Shown here in pieces: positions 20,601 to 31,445 of a DNA stretch of 64,000 bases. The notes beneath the pieces are model-generated. The model saw only the letters and a list, made by a program, of their open reading frames with translations. It was not told the DNA's origin and did no database searches. A program made the translations under genes and the position numbers. The number at the start of each line of letters is the position of its first letter. Position 1 is the stretch's first letter. Location of the stretch: contig JAKSZT010053768.1 of assembly GCA_026826555.1 (NCBI GenBank), positions 4,978,020 to 5,042,019 on the forward strand. Direction: 5' to 3'. This DNA is from Tolypeutes matacus. Its lineage: Eukaryota > Chordata > Mammalia > Cingulata > Chlamyphoridae.

Positions 20601-22467
20601 TGTCATCTGAAGAAGCTTGTTAAATACAGTATATTAAGTGCTTATATAGGAAAAGGAATCGTTTGTAGAATGAAGGGGAAAAATAATATACAATTAATTG
20701 ATAGCTTTGTCTGCAAAGGTAGATAATTGCTCTGAATTAAAAAGCAAGTGTGTATACTCTGGTTTCTCTTCAGATCGTATAAATTTTTTTGCCTTTTACT
20801 AAAGAGCAAGTGAAACACAATGTTGGATATGTGAATGAGTTTTTTAAAAATGTAAAAAATAAAACATTAGGAAGGTTACAATCTGAAGCCTGGCTGAAGA
20901 CTCTACCTTTCTTTCCTTTAGCTCCTCAGAGGTCTCAATAACTCAAATAGCCTGGAGGTAATCTCGGATACCTCTGAAACCAGTATATGTAGAGAAGAGA
21001 GAATATATGTAAGGCATTGCTCTGTAAAAAGAGGGAGAGAGAACAACTAAAGGGACCAGTGGCAGAGGAATGCTTATTGGTTATTGGCTCCTATTGTAAT
21101 AATTATCCATTCCTTGTTTGTCCTGAGAGGACTGGTTCAAATGGCTCCTTTGGTACAATAAGAAAGCCTTGCCTAAAATCGCTTATTCTGTGAGGTACCT
21201 AAGAGTGATGCTCATCTATGGAAAAAAGATTGAAGTGGTGGGCTGAATTGATGCCATACAATGTGTCTAGGAAAGAACTACCTTTCCCTGCTTACATCTC
21301 AAGAAAGTCAAAATAAAGAAGCTTCTTCCTGTATCCCATAGCACAAAGTCATTTTCTTTCCCTTTGCCATGTACAAACTGAACAGGCCCTCCTACCTTAT
21401 ATTCAAACAACTATGAGTTTAGCCTACACAAGATATGTCATCATCCTGAATGGATTTCTGAAGAATCATACCATTGTCATGAGAAGGTTAAAAAAAAAAA
21501 AAAGAACCCATTTTAAAATCTGATAGATCTAAACTAAGTAAAAAAAAAAAAAAAGGCAATCCTGTTGTAGCAGATAAAATTAAAAATGTACAAAATAAAT
21601 ATAACTGTAATAAGATTTATAAAACCTTATGGAGAAATTTTACAATACATAAAATAGATTTTAGAATTAAAAGGCATGATTTTCAAATTAAAACTCAAAA
21701 TAGACAAAATTTTAGAAGATATGTTGCTGCTGAGAATGGAATTAATGGTGTGATGTAAGTATTTGTAAAAATATCTCACAACAAAGATAATAAATCAGAA
21801 AAATAAAATATCTGTACAAAATTTTTACAGTGACTTTAAAGAGAAGGAAGAAGGTGGGAGAGAGGAGGCAGAAGGAGAGACATAGAGATTGAGTTTGAAA
21901 AGGAAACCTGTTGAGAATAATAATTGAAAGACCTCACTATTCCACTGCAAGACAGATTCTAGTGAAAATTTTAAACCCCAATAATTGAGAAGGAATCAGC
22001 AGGCTACTTAAAATAATATGAAGATCAAACTGTATTGAAATTACCTTTGGAATCTTGGAAGCTAGAAAATAGAAAAAATAATTTTACAAGATTTTAATAA
22101 TAAAAGGACTGTGATCCTAACAAGACACAAGACATCTTTATCACAGAAGAGTGTGGAGAAAAACAATACTCTATAGAAATGCTAAGACTCAAATATATAA
22201 TCATGTTCTTTCTCAGGAAATGTTTTTAATATAGTAAGTATTATCTATTTAGAAATAAAGTCAGCAAAGACAAAGAGTATAGGAAAAAGTGGAAATATGA
22301 AAAAACCTAAGTAAAACTGTAAGTGTGAACAGTAATAAAATTATTGAGTATGTAAAGTATTTTTTTTGTTTTTAAAAAATTGAAATAAAAGATTATGTCA
22401 AATTCACTGTGAAGTCAAGAAAATGCAGCTTGAGACTCAACCACCAGATTGTCAATGGAAATTGAAA
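17644..22467. other. unique, very AT-rich region
   Basis: About 4.8 kb with little recognisable repeat. Contents noted: a possible MIR core at 19810-19880 (gatgacttggcaaggttatt ... gtttccttatctcc), a 19-bp tandem duplication at 20481-20518, a short TA run near 20530, and A runs at 21488-21503 and 21541-21554. The small frames at 18791-19030 (plus), 18878-19150 (minus) and 20207-20401 (minus) have no homology I recognise. No exon-like block with splice signals could be argued. Confidence 0.5.
20481..20518 (+). repeat. 19-bp tandem duplication
   Basis: atacgctattgagtaaaat is followed at once by atacgctattgagtaaaag, differing only in the last base. It looks like a recent replication-slippage duplication. 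Confidence 0.9.
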
Positions 22468-23819
22468 TCATTAGTGATCTTTTTTTTTTTTTTTATTGTG
22501 GGTAAAAATCAAAATTTTCACAATACATACCAACATTTGCAAAATGATATATAAATATATATGCATACATGTGCATTTGCTTACAAAAATGTTATTTATG
22601 TATATATATAAATATATTTTAAGAGGTGCTTAGATACCCAAAATATTACACGGAACCCACTGGGATTCCCATGTTGCACACCTCCCACACCTCCCACACA
22701 AACATTTCCCACAAGCGTGGCCCACCACCCTCAATGGACTTACACATCCTGGGGCCTTGCCACCAACCTTAGACCACAGTTCACACCGTATACCACACTC
22801 TCTCCCACACAATTCTGATTGGTGTGTGCTGATTTAAAATGGCCTACATCCATTGCCACAACGGTACTCAGGACAACCTCCAAATCCCAAAGAAGCCCCT
22901 GTATTTCAACTGCTCATCCCCTCCCTGCCCCAAAAGTGTCAAGTGGCCACTGGCTCCACCTCATTGTTATAATTTCTTCCATTGTTAGAATCACCATATG
23001 TGAACAACAGAATACCATCAAGTCCACTCTATCCATAGTACTTCCCCCAATCCTGAGGGGACTGGAATGGTGATGTCCACTCCACCTCCAAGTGAGAGAG
23101 GGCTTATATCCCATGGATATGGTGGGTGGGATGATCCTGCCTGCAGATGCAGGCGCTCTCCATTCCCTGGGATGGCCATTGCCCATCGTTGTCTCCTCGC
23201 CAGGTGACTTGGATGAGTCCATTGAGCTGTAGGGTAGGAGTTGCAGCTCCACCGAGATTCCATGCACACCTGGCACATAGGTAGGCCAGAGGCTCCAGTC
23301 TCTGGAAGTATACCTAAAAGCTTCAGCATCACATATAGGTTTGAATAGAAGGGACTGATGAACCATGTGCAGGGAGGACTTATTTGAGTCCAATTCTGTC
23401 ACTCTCAGGAGCACAGATTCCAAAATAGAGCCCACTGATAAGGCATCAGTCTCTGGGTCTATCCCCACTTATATAGGACCTGGGTGTCTCCAGAGCTCTC
23501 AGGAGCCCCTCTGTGTGGGGTGATAGGCACTTAGATGTTCTATGAGCTCCTACTGAGGTGTGTATAAGAGTTACCTCTGGGATGACCTCCCGACTCCCTT
23601 GTTGCTCAAATGTGGCCTCTCTCTAAGCCAAACTCAGCATATGATTGCATTACCTTCCCCCCAATGTGGGACATGACTCCCAGGGATGAGCCTCCCTGGC
23701 AACGAGGGATTAATTCCAAGTGCCAACTGGCAACACAACTGGAAAAAGACTTTGAATTAAAGGGGGAAAAGGTAAAGACAAGTGAGTTCAAGTGGCTAAG
23801 AGACTTCATTAGTGATCTT
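22468..23819 (-). mobile_element. 1.3-kb retroposon, 3' type A, with 5' inversion and TSD tcattagtgatctt
   Basis: The body is 22482-23805, between exact 14-bp copies of tcattagtgatctt (22468-22481 and 23806-23819). The A-tail lies on the minus strand (T run from 22482), preceded by the same type-A 3' end as at 13147, 16706 and 28528. The last 207 bases (23599-23805) are inverted relative to the same sequence in the copy at 50800. Open frames on either strand (for example 22914-23468 minus) match nothing I know and are not shared by other copies, so I consider the element non-coding. Confidence 0.9.
23599..23805 (+). other. inverted 5' segment of the retroposon (twin priming)
   Basis: In the copy at 50800 this block (ttgttgctcaaatgtggcct through agtggctaagagactt; there 51178-51370) lies directly upstream of a gagtcgggaggtcat block on the same strand. 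Here the two blocks point in opposite directions, meeting near 23598. The break sits at the 5' end of the insertion, next to the TSD. Confidence 0.85.
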
Positions 23820-24364
23820 AACAAGAGATGTTGGAAAGGCTTCAAGAGAGGGTGGGATTTGAGGAAGTAGAAACAGAAGTTCAAAAAGTTTTTCAATGAG
23901 TTTTAATACAAAGGGAAGAATAGACATAAGGCAGTGACTTGATCAATATTTAGGGTCAAGAGAGGGATTATCTTTAACAGTGAGACATACATCTGCATAT
24001 TTACATGCCACTGGGAATGACCCAGAAAGAAGAAAAATTGGAGATGCAGGGGACCAAGGGGAGAATTACAAATACAATGTACTTAAGTAGACAAGAAGAA
24101 ATGAATCCAGTGAAGAAGTAGACAAAAATGTATGGATCCAGTGAGCACAGGAACTCAGTCAGAGTCTGAAGATTTTTCCCAGTTCAATAGGGAAGAAGGC
24201 AGAATATTTAAGACTAGTGCAATAGTATGGTAGACTTTGATGATGGGAAAAATTGGGATTTTCCCTCCTGTAACTTTAATTTTCTTAGTGAAAACTGAGA
24301 AAATTCAACTGAGCTGAAGAGGAAGGAGTAGGAGCTAGAAAGAAGGGTATACTGAGTAGAATAT
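23820..24364. other. possible ancient repeat remnants, otherwise unique
   Basis: A region reading gccactgggaatgacccaga, attggagatgcaggggacca and gagaattacaaatacaatgt has the feel of an old interspersed repeat, but I cannot name it. No gene is seen. Confidence 0.35.
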
Positions 24365-24366
24365 GG

Positions 24367-24550
24367 CAGTGTTTTCCAAATGTTATTGTGCATCATAATC
24401 ACCTAGACAGCTTTTGAAACAGATTTCTGCACCCTACCACATATATTTTGATTAAGTCCATCTAGGGTGAAGCTTTAAAATTCACACTTCTCACAAGGTT
24501 TTAGGTGACACTGATGCTACTGTTTGTGAAATCATTTTGAGACCACTGGC
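24367..24550 (+). mobile_element. MER5A-type hAT-Charlie fossil
   Basis: It starts cagtgttttccaaatgttat, continues gcatcataatcacctagaca and ttctcacaaggttttaggtg with acactgatgctactg, and ends ttgagaccactg. This preserves the MER5A order and its short terminal inverted repeats (cagtg...cactg). It is non-coding. Confidence 0.8.
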
Positions 24551-25289
24551 ATTTGTAAATGTGGTAGAATTACTAGGCAGTAGTGAGAAATTTTGAGTCT
24601 TGCATTTAAAGGGAAACTTGGAATGATTGGCATTTCTGTCAGCCATAAACTGTGCATGGGTAGAGATATCACATAAATGTAGTAGTATTCAACCAAAGTT
24701 TTGACTTTCCAAGTGATTTAGGAGGTAAATAAAAGAAAAGTAGTTGATAATTTGTGCAAGGGAGTAATTATAATAATAAAGGCTAAATTTATCTGGATGA
24801 AAAGGAAACTGGGAAGACAGAATTGTTGACAGAAAAAATGAGATTTTGAAAAAAAGAGGTAATGGTCACAGGGTGGGAAAGCCTTGAAATAAAGATTTTT
24901 GAAGATTTTTGAAATAAAAATAGTCATGACTATGTAAGTGATTTTGGGAGGTTGAGTGGGGAGCAAGATCAGAAAAGATGAGCCTTAAAAGGAACTGAGA
25001 AGCAAGGGTATTGGACGTTATCATCAATGTAGATATTAAGGAAAACTAGGATAATGTCAAGGTACTGGTAGAGAAAAACAAGCAAGGTGATAATATCTAA
25101 AAATCTGGGGGTGGGTGAGTAAAGTACTTCAGCAAGGACCAGTAATCATTAGTGTAGCCTAAGAAATTTGCTTCAAGATAACTTTTTGTTTGTTTGTTTG
25201 TTTGTTTCAGAGTGGAGGAAAAAAACAATAGTTTGGAAATAAAAAGGAGCTCCAAGACTTTCTGAACATAGTTATAGGCCCGGACACAT
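24551..25289. other. unique sequence with (TTTG)n
   Basis: Mostly unrecognised. A TTTG tetranucleotide run of about six units occupies 25182-25208. Confidence 0.5.
25182..25208 (+). repeat. (TTTG)n microsatellite
   Basis: Six to seven consecutive TTTG/GTTT units. Confidence 0.9.
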
Positions 25290-25620
25290 GGGAGAAAAAT
25301 GTATGATTCTATTATCTATTGAGAGAAGTATGTTAAAGTCTCCTAACCATGATTGTCAATTTTTCTATTTCACCTCAGTTCTTCCATTCTTAAATATCCT
25401 TTGAAGCCATGTTATTAGGTACATATTTAAAATTTAAAATTGTGTTATTTTCTTGGTGTGATGAATCCTCCTTAGTTTTATGAAATATAATTTTTAGCTC
25501 TAGTAATGGTTACTGCCTTGATGTCTAGTTTTTGTAATGTTAACATTATAAAGTCATATGAACTTTCTTTTGGTTAATATTTTCATGAGTATTGGTTTTC
25601 TTCCTGAGCATGGCTGGAGT
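25290..25620 (-). mobile_element. L1M ORF2 fragment, antisense
   Basis: attgagagaagtatgttaaa, ctcctaaccatgattgtcaa, aagccatgttattaggtaca and cttttggttaatattttcat match the antisense L1 endonuclease region. It is short and heavily diverged. Confidence 0.7.
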
Positions 25621-26039
25621 ACTGTGGTATTTCTTCCTGACATTGAATTCCTATAATTAGCAATCTTTGGTCTGCGACTTCGTAGTGACACAGCTGAGAC
25701 TGTTTCATGGCTACCCTAGAATGTGGCTCTTCCTACCAAACCTTCCTTCCATCTCCCTTTTGACAGGTGTTAGAACTGCTTCACATAAACTAATCCCTAT
25801 TCTTTCTTCCTTTTTCATTAAGAGGCATTTCCTGCAAGAATTATATGCATTTCTAATTCTGTTTTGTCACATGATTCCTAGAGAAATCAAACCGACACAA
25901 TTATGTAAAACCTGAAATTTCCCTTTAATTAATGTAATTCTGGTTTCTCCAATATTATAAACTACATTTATCAACTAGTAGCAAGAAACACAGTAAAGTG
26001 AATTTGGTGAATTCATTGTTGCTTACAAATAACTGACAA
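25621..26039. other. unique sequence
   Basis: No recognised element. The open frame at 25667-25915 has no homology I recognise. Confidence 0.45.
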
Positions 26040-27589
26040 TTAGGTGTTATAGTAATATATTGTTAATTTTTATTTTGACATAATTTCAAACTTGCAGGAC
26101 AGTTGTAAAATACTGCTAGTCTCATACAGAAAACTCCAACATACCCTCCCAGATCCACCAAGTTTTAATGTTTTGTCATATTTGCTGTATCATTTGATCT
26201 ATCTATCCACATATCTGTCTTTTTACCTATTTATCCATCTTCTAAATATTTGAGAGTAGGTTGTGCAACTCATGTTCCTTGGACACATAGCATTTCTTTG
26301 TACATTTGCTAAGGATATTCACTTATGTAATCAGCTTATATACAGTTATGGAGTTCAAAAAAATTAACATTGATATAAAGCTTAGTCTATATTCCAATGT
26401 TTTCATTTGTCCCAATAATATTTTTTGAGCATTTTCTCTACCAATATTAGATCTAGTCCAGGATCATGTATTGACTTCAGTTGTTATTGTCTCTTTAATC
26501 TCTCTCTTTCTATTATTTTTTTATTGTGGAAATATATATGCAACATGAACTTTCACATCTCAACCATTTTAAAGCATACAATTCAGAGGGATTAATTACA
26601 CTCACAATATTGGGCTACCCTCACCATTATCCATGACCAGACCTTTCCAATCGCACCATATGGAAACCCATGCCCATTATGTATTACCTTTCTCTTTCAC
26701 CTTATGCCCCATTCTAGTAGCTTGTATTATACTTTCTGTCTCTATAAATTCACACATTCTAGCTATTTCTTATTTGAAAGCATATGATATCTGCCTTTGC
26801 ATCTGACTTATTTCACTCAAGATAATGTTTTCAAGGTTCATCCATGTTGCAGCATGTACCAGAACTTCATTCATTTTGGGGACTGAATAATATTCCATTA
26901 TGTGACTATATTACATTTTGGTTAGCCATTCTTTTGATGACAGACCTTTGGGTTGGTTCCATCTTTTGGCTACTGTGAATAATGTGTCTATGAATACTGG
27001 TATTAAATTACCTGTTCAAGTCTCTGCTTTTGAATCTTTGGGGTATAAATCTAGAATTGAGATTGTCAGCTCACATGTAGTTCCATGTGTACTTTTTGAG
27101 GAACTGCTAAACTGTTTTTTCCACTGTCTCCATCATTTTACATTTCTACCAATAATATGCTAAGGTTCCCACTTCTCTTCCTCCTTTGTCAGCACTTGTT
27201 CCTTTCTGGGTTTTGTTCTTTTGTGTTACAGTTTTTAATCTTCATTTTCCTAATGGCTAGTGATACTGATAATCATTTCATGTGCTTATTGGTCATTTGT
27301 ATATGTTCTTTGAGGAAATGTCCATTCAAGACCTTTGCCCATATTTATAGTGAACCCTTTAGAATCCTTTTTCATTTCTTTCTGTCCATATTTTTACAAT
27401 ATTTTCTTTGTGATTGTCATGGAACTTAAATTTAACATGTTAAAAATGTAACAATCTTGTTTAATTTGATACCAGCCCAACTTCAATGGCATACTATGCT
27501 CTATTTCTCTACCCCTCTGTACCCCAACTTTTATGTAGTTCTTGTCACAAACTACATATTTATACATTTTAAGTTCAAAACCACTGATT

Positions 27590-27710
27590 TATCATTAATT
27601 TTTTTTTTTTTTTTTTTACCGGGAGGTACCGGGGATCGAACCCCAGTCTCTCCATAGTAGACGGACGCCGAACCTTTTGAGCCACATCCATTTCCCTATC
27701 ATTAATTTTT
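27590..27710 (-). mobile_element. DAS-type tRNA-derived SINE with TSD tatcattaattttt
   Basis: The body is 27604-27696, flanked by tatcattaattttt at 27590-27603 and 27697-27710. On the minus strand it is a tRNA-like monomer ending in an A run. The B box is intact (complement of 27632-27642, ggttcgatccc) and an A-box-like tggctcaaaagg lies at the complement of 27673-27684. The B box matches the Pol III consensus, so this copy is young. It closely resembles the armadillo DAS SINEs and is the strongest pointer to a xenarthran host. Confidence 0.88.
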
Positions 27711-27879
27711 ATGAATTTGTATTTTAGATACTGTAGGAAGTAAAAAGTGGCATTACAAACCAAAAAAAATAAAAAAATAAATAATAATAATGCTACTGGC
27801 ATTGATAGTTACACATGCTAGAGATGTTTATTTCTTCATGTGGTTTCAATCTATTGTCTAGTGTGCTTTCATTTCAACC

Positions 27880-29140
27880 TGAAGAAGTCCCTTTTGTATT
27901 TCTTGTAGAGCCAGTCTAGTGGTGATAAACACCCACAGCTTTTGTTTATTTGGAAATAGCTTAATTTACCCTCAGTTTTGAAATATTTTTGCCTGAAATA
28001 GAATTTTTGGTTAGCAATTTTTCCCTTTCCTTTTAAATGTGTTATCTCATTGCTTATTGTCTTAATAGTTTCCTATGAGGAATCATCACTTAATCTTATT
28101 GAGGATTTCTTGCACACGACATGTTGCTTCTCTCTGTGGCTTTTAAGAGTCTTTTTATTTTTGGCAATAGATAGTGTGATTAACATGTTTCAGTATTTAT
28201 CTATTTTTATTTATCCTATTTGGAGTTCACTGAGCATCTTGGATATGTATATTCATGTCTTTCATTATATTTGGGAAATTTTCAGCAATTATTTCTTCAA
28301 ATATTCTTTCTCTCCATCTCTTTCTCTTTCTGCTTTTTGGAATTTTCATAATATGTATATTGGTATGCTTGATGGTGTCGCACAGGTTCCTCAGGTTTTG
28401 TTTACATTACTTCATTCCTCCTTCTTTCTGCTCCTCAGGCTGAATGATTTCAATTGTCTTATCTTCAAGTTCACTTATTCTTTCTTCTTCTTCCAGCTCC
28501 AATCTGCTGTTAAACCCCTACAGGGAGGTTTTTTTTTTTTTTTTTAATTTATTTATTTATTTATTTATTTATTTTTTTATTATGGGTAAAAATCAAAATT
28601 CTCACAATACATACAAACATTTGCAAAATGATATGTAAATATATATGCATATATGTGTATTTGCTTACAAAGATGTTATTTATATATATATATATACATA
28701 TATTTTAAGAGGTGCTTAGATTACCTAAAATATTACACGGAACCTACTGGGATTCCCATGTTGCCCACCTCCCACACCTCCCACCACATCCTACAGGGAG
28801 TTTTTAAAAATTTCTATTAGTGATCCTCAGTTCTGTTTGGTTCCTTTTCATGGTATCCATCTCTTTATTAATAGTCTCTTTGTGTTCATCTATTGTTTTC
28901 CTAATTCCTATTAGATCTTTGTCCATGTTTTCTCTTAGCTCTTTGAGCATATTTAGGACCATTTAAGTATCTTTTTCTGGTATTACAAGCACTTATTTCC
29001 ATTTTTGATGGATTCTAATTCTTCATCCTGCTCCTATATATAAGCCATTGTCTCCTATTTCTTTGTATGTTTTATAATCAGCTAGGATATTTTGATATTT
29101 TTATGTGTTATCTCTAAAGTTTAGAAACTGACATGTTTAT
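27880..29140 (-). pseudogene. HAL1/L1M ORF1 remnant
   Basis: On the minus strand the sequence follows the L1/HAL1 ORF1 order: coiled-coil part (about 29140-28450, antisense of tttctcttagctctttgagc and cttcttcttccagctccaat), then the RRM and C-terminal domain (about 28440-27890, antisense of gagttcactgagcatcttgg, ctaatcttattgaggatttc-like and tgaagaagtcccttttgtat). The product would be an L1 ORF1p-type RNA-binding protein. Many stops and frameshifts and a 262-bp insertion make it dead. No single long frame survives. Confidence 0.7.
28517..28800 (-). mobile_element. retroposon, 3' type A, 5'-truncated, TSD cctacagggag
   Basis: The body is 28528-28789 between cctacagggag copies at 28517-28527 and 28790-28800. 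The T-rich left edge (a TTTA-rich tail, 28529-28580) is the A-tail of a minus-strand element. The rest matches the type-A 3' end (attatgggtaaaaatcaaaa, aagaggtgcttagattacct, tgggattcccatgttgccca). It is nested in the HAL1/L1M ORF1. Confidence 0.9.
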
Positions 29141-29210
29141 TCCTTAAGCTTGTATCAGTTGGTGTTATTGTTATGGCAGAGATTTCCTTGAATGCCATGA
29201 GCTGGAGAGG

Positions 29211-29295
29211 AAAGAAAGAAAGAAATAGGAAGGAGGGGGGAGGGAGGGAGAGAGAAAGAGAGAGAGAGAGAAAAGAAAAAGAAAAAGAAAAAGAT
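29211..29295 (+). repeat. purine-rich low-complexity tract (GGAA/GA)n
   Basis: Units of gaaa, ggag, gaga and aaaag with almost no pyrimidines over 85 bases. Confidence 0.9.
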
Positions 29296-29528
29296 CCACC
29301 TTTCTCAGTTTTTGTATATTGGCCTTTGCAAGTACTCTCCTTCAGAGCTTAGCTGCCCTAAAAACAAATTTAGAGAATAGCTCCAGATAAAAGTGTGGGC
29401 TCCAACCTGGTCTTTTCTGCAAATGTGTCTTGTTCTGGGTATGTATGGATGGCCCTAGCAATTTCCCAATTTACACACAGATATGAATGCTTCCTCCTCC
29501 CTAGGAAACAGTGTTTCTTCATGGCCCA

Positions 29529-30931
29529 TGAAGCAGTTTGGTATTATTTATAATTCCAAAAATAGATATTGGATTATGTTTGTAAACTGGTCTGTTCCTC
29601 TGAGCATATTAGATTTTATTAAATATGATTAAGGCTTTGATTTGGCCGCATCAGTGTACTCACAGAGAAAACAACATGGCAGAGGAGAGAGTGGGAGTTT
29701 AATGCTGGAGCCCTGGGAAGTAAATACACAGGAGAAAAACACCGAGAAATAGAGATGGCTCCATAGACATGGCAGAGGCCCTGAGAAGAGGGATCTTACC
29801 TTCTGTAATCCATGGGGGATTACGGAAGAAGTCAGGGTACTTGACTTCTTAGGTACACCCTAAGGTACTTGGAGGGTGAGATCTGGAGTTCAGTTGCCAC
29901 CCAGATGCTTGATGAGAGTGGAACCAAGAAAATGGCCGTTGGGCAAGCCTGTGGAAAGGGTGGGTCCCCATAAGGCCCCAGGGAGAAGAAACCATCATCT
30001 TAAGAATGACTCTCAGACTTTGAAATTTAATGAAGAATGCCCTCAAGTGTTATGGAACTGTAGAGGACCCATGACTCATGTTTCCCTCCCAAATTCTCCT
30101 TATGGTAATGCAAATGTAAAGCCTTTGTTCATTTGTGTATTGGAAGCAGATAAATGGTTTTATAAGTTTCAGAGTTCTACAGCCAGACAGTACTTTGCCC
30201 CAAGACAAACTGTATTTCTTTAAACTGTTTGTGATATGATTTTGTACTTAGCATTGTTAGTGATTTAAGGTTTTTGAATATTGTAATGCCTTTTTGGAAT
30301 TCAGAAGGTGGAGTGTAGCAGTTTGCTATTTATGAATCCCAAAAATAGATATTGGATTATGTAAACTGTTCTGTTCCTCTGGGCATATTAGATTGTATTA
30401 ATTATGATTAAGGCTTTGATTCAGCCACATCAGTAGGATGTTGAGTCCCCGCCCCCTTGGTGGGCAAGGACTCACAGAGAAAATTACATGGCAGAGGAGA
30501 GAGTGGGAGTTTTGATGCTGGAGCTGGGGGATTAAATACACAGGAGGAAAACACAGAGGAATAGAGATGGCTCCATAGACACGGCAGAAGCCCTGGGAAG
30601 AGAGAGAGCCTGATAATCTAAAGCTGACCTTGTGGAGAGAACAAAGCAGCTGAGCCCAGGAAGAAATGAGCCCCAGGAAAGAGATGAGCCTTATACCAGC
30701 CTATGCTGAGACCAGAAGAAGCTGGGACCATGAAGCCTGAAGAGGAAGGCTGAACCCTTGCAGAGACTGGCAGCCATCTTGCTCCAACATGTGGCAACAG
30801 ACTTTGGTGACAGAAGTAAATTATGCTTCATGGCTTTGTGACTATAAGCTTCTACCCTAAATAAACAGCCTTTATAAATCCCAAAAGATTTCTGGTTCTT
30901 TGCATCAGTACCCATTTGGCTGACTAATACA
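29529..30931 (+). mobile_element. MaLR/ERVL-like LTR element with two LTR copies
   Basis: The right LTR (30314-30931) starts tgtagcagtttgctatttat and ends with the tttctggttctttgcatcag and ggctgactaataca blocks, with an aataaaca poly(A) signal near 30859. A left LTR copy (29529-about 29795) matches its first third (ccaaaaatagatattggatt, atgattaaggctttgatt, acatggcagaggagagagtg, atagagatggctccatagac) and then breaks off. About 520 bases of non-coding interior follow. Flanks gccca (29524-29528) and gcccc (30932-30936) are a near-perfect 5-bp TSD, the size expected for ERVL/MaLR. No gag, pol or env is recognisable. Confidence 0.75.
30314..30931 (+). repeat. right LTR, full length (618 bp)
   Basis: TG...CA bounded, with a cgcccccttggtgggcaagg block and a polyadenylation signal before the terminal ctttgcatcagtacccattt block. 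The same family accounts for 37856-38468 (minus) and, more distantly, 13111-13906. Confidence 0.75.
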
Positions 30932-30959
30932 GCCCCAGACACTGCACTGTATATTTCAC

Positions 30960-31445
30960 ATCCAACAAACCTTGACCCAGGTAGCTGCAATTTGACTGTG
31001 CTCCTATATTGTTCTGTAGGAAAGCTCAGTGGGTTGACTTTTACATACATAGAAAGTTCTGGGATGATGAGCCCACAATGAATGTCCTGGTTCAATGCTT
31101 CAAGATGCCAACAGGCAGACTGGAACATACATATGTGCTCCCAGTATATGCACAAAGGTTACTCTGCTTTCTCCAGAACCAGGACCAGTGACCCACACTG
31201 GGAGTATGGGCCAGCTCTGCACTGAACCAGTAAGGAGATTAGGAAGGGAACCATGAGAAGGTTTTTCTACCTTTTATATGTTGCCTCTTTCTTGATTTAT
31301 TACTTGCTCTGTTGCTGACACCCTTTAACTGCTTTCCGGCACATTGATAAAGATAATTCTGCCAGCTCTTGTTTGTTGCTCCAATAATCTGTAGAGGGTA
31401 GAGCCTGGAGAAGCTCACTCCACCATCTTGATGACTGGACCTCTG
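30960..31445 (-). mobile_element. probable L1 5' UTR fragment, antisense
   Basis: It ends with ctccaccatcttgatgactg; the complement catcaagatggtgg resembles the L1 5' start motif found elsewhere in the window. The body is G+C-richer than its surroundings. Open frames on both strands (30691-31155, 31009-31191, 31239-31586) are not conserved protein. The call rests mainly on the end motif and composition. Confidence 0.45.

Larger units (their letters stand above)
26040..29500 (-). mobile_element. antisense L1M/HAL1-like element
   Basis: The antisense order is an L1M 3' UTR (26040-26510; acttgcaggacagttgtaaa, cccaataatattttttgagc), the ORF2 end (26520-27360; ttcactcaagataatg, ggttggttccatcttttggc), a linker (27380-27830; atttgataccagcccaactt), and then ORF1 (27880-29140), with probable 5' UTR remnants to about 29500. 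ORF1 follows almost directly on the 3' region with no endonuclease or RT between, which is the layout of HAL1 (half-L1) elements. Two or more adjacent old L1Ms could give the same picture. A DAS SINE and a retroposon are nested inside. Confidence 0.65.

Noticed and set aside
22914..23468. 184-codon minus-strand open frame
   Set aside because: It lies wholly inside the non-coding retroposon with TSDs. The frame is not kept in the copies at 50800 or 55400, and the protein resembles nothing I know. The openness follows from the local higher G+C.
27604..27696. tRNA gene candidate (intact B box ggttcgatccc)
   Set aside because: It has an A-tail, a 14-bp TSD and no clover-leaf with a proper acceptor stem. 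It is a tRNA-derived SINE, not a tRNA gene.
30691..31155. 154-codon minus-strand frame
   Set aside because: It spans the right LTR end and the adjacent probable L1 5' UTR. No family similarity.
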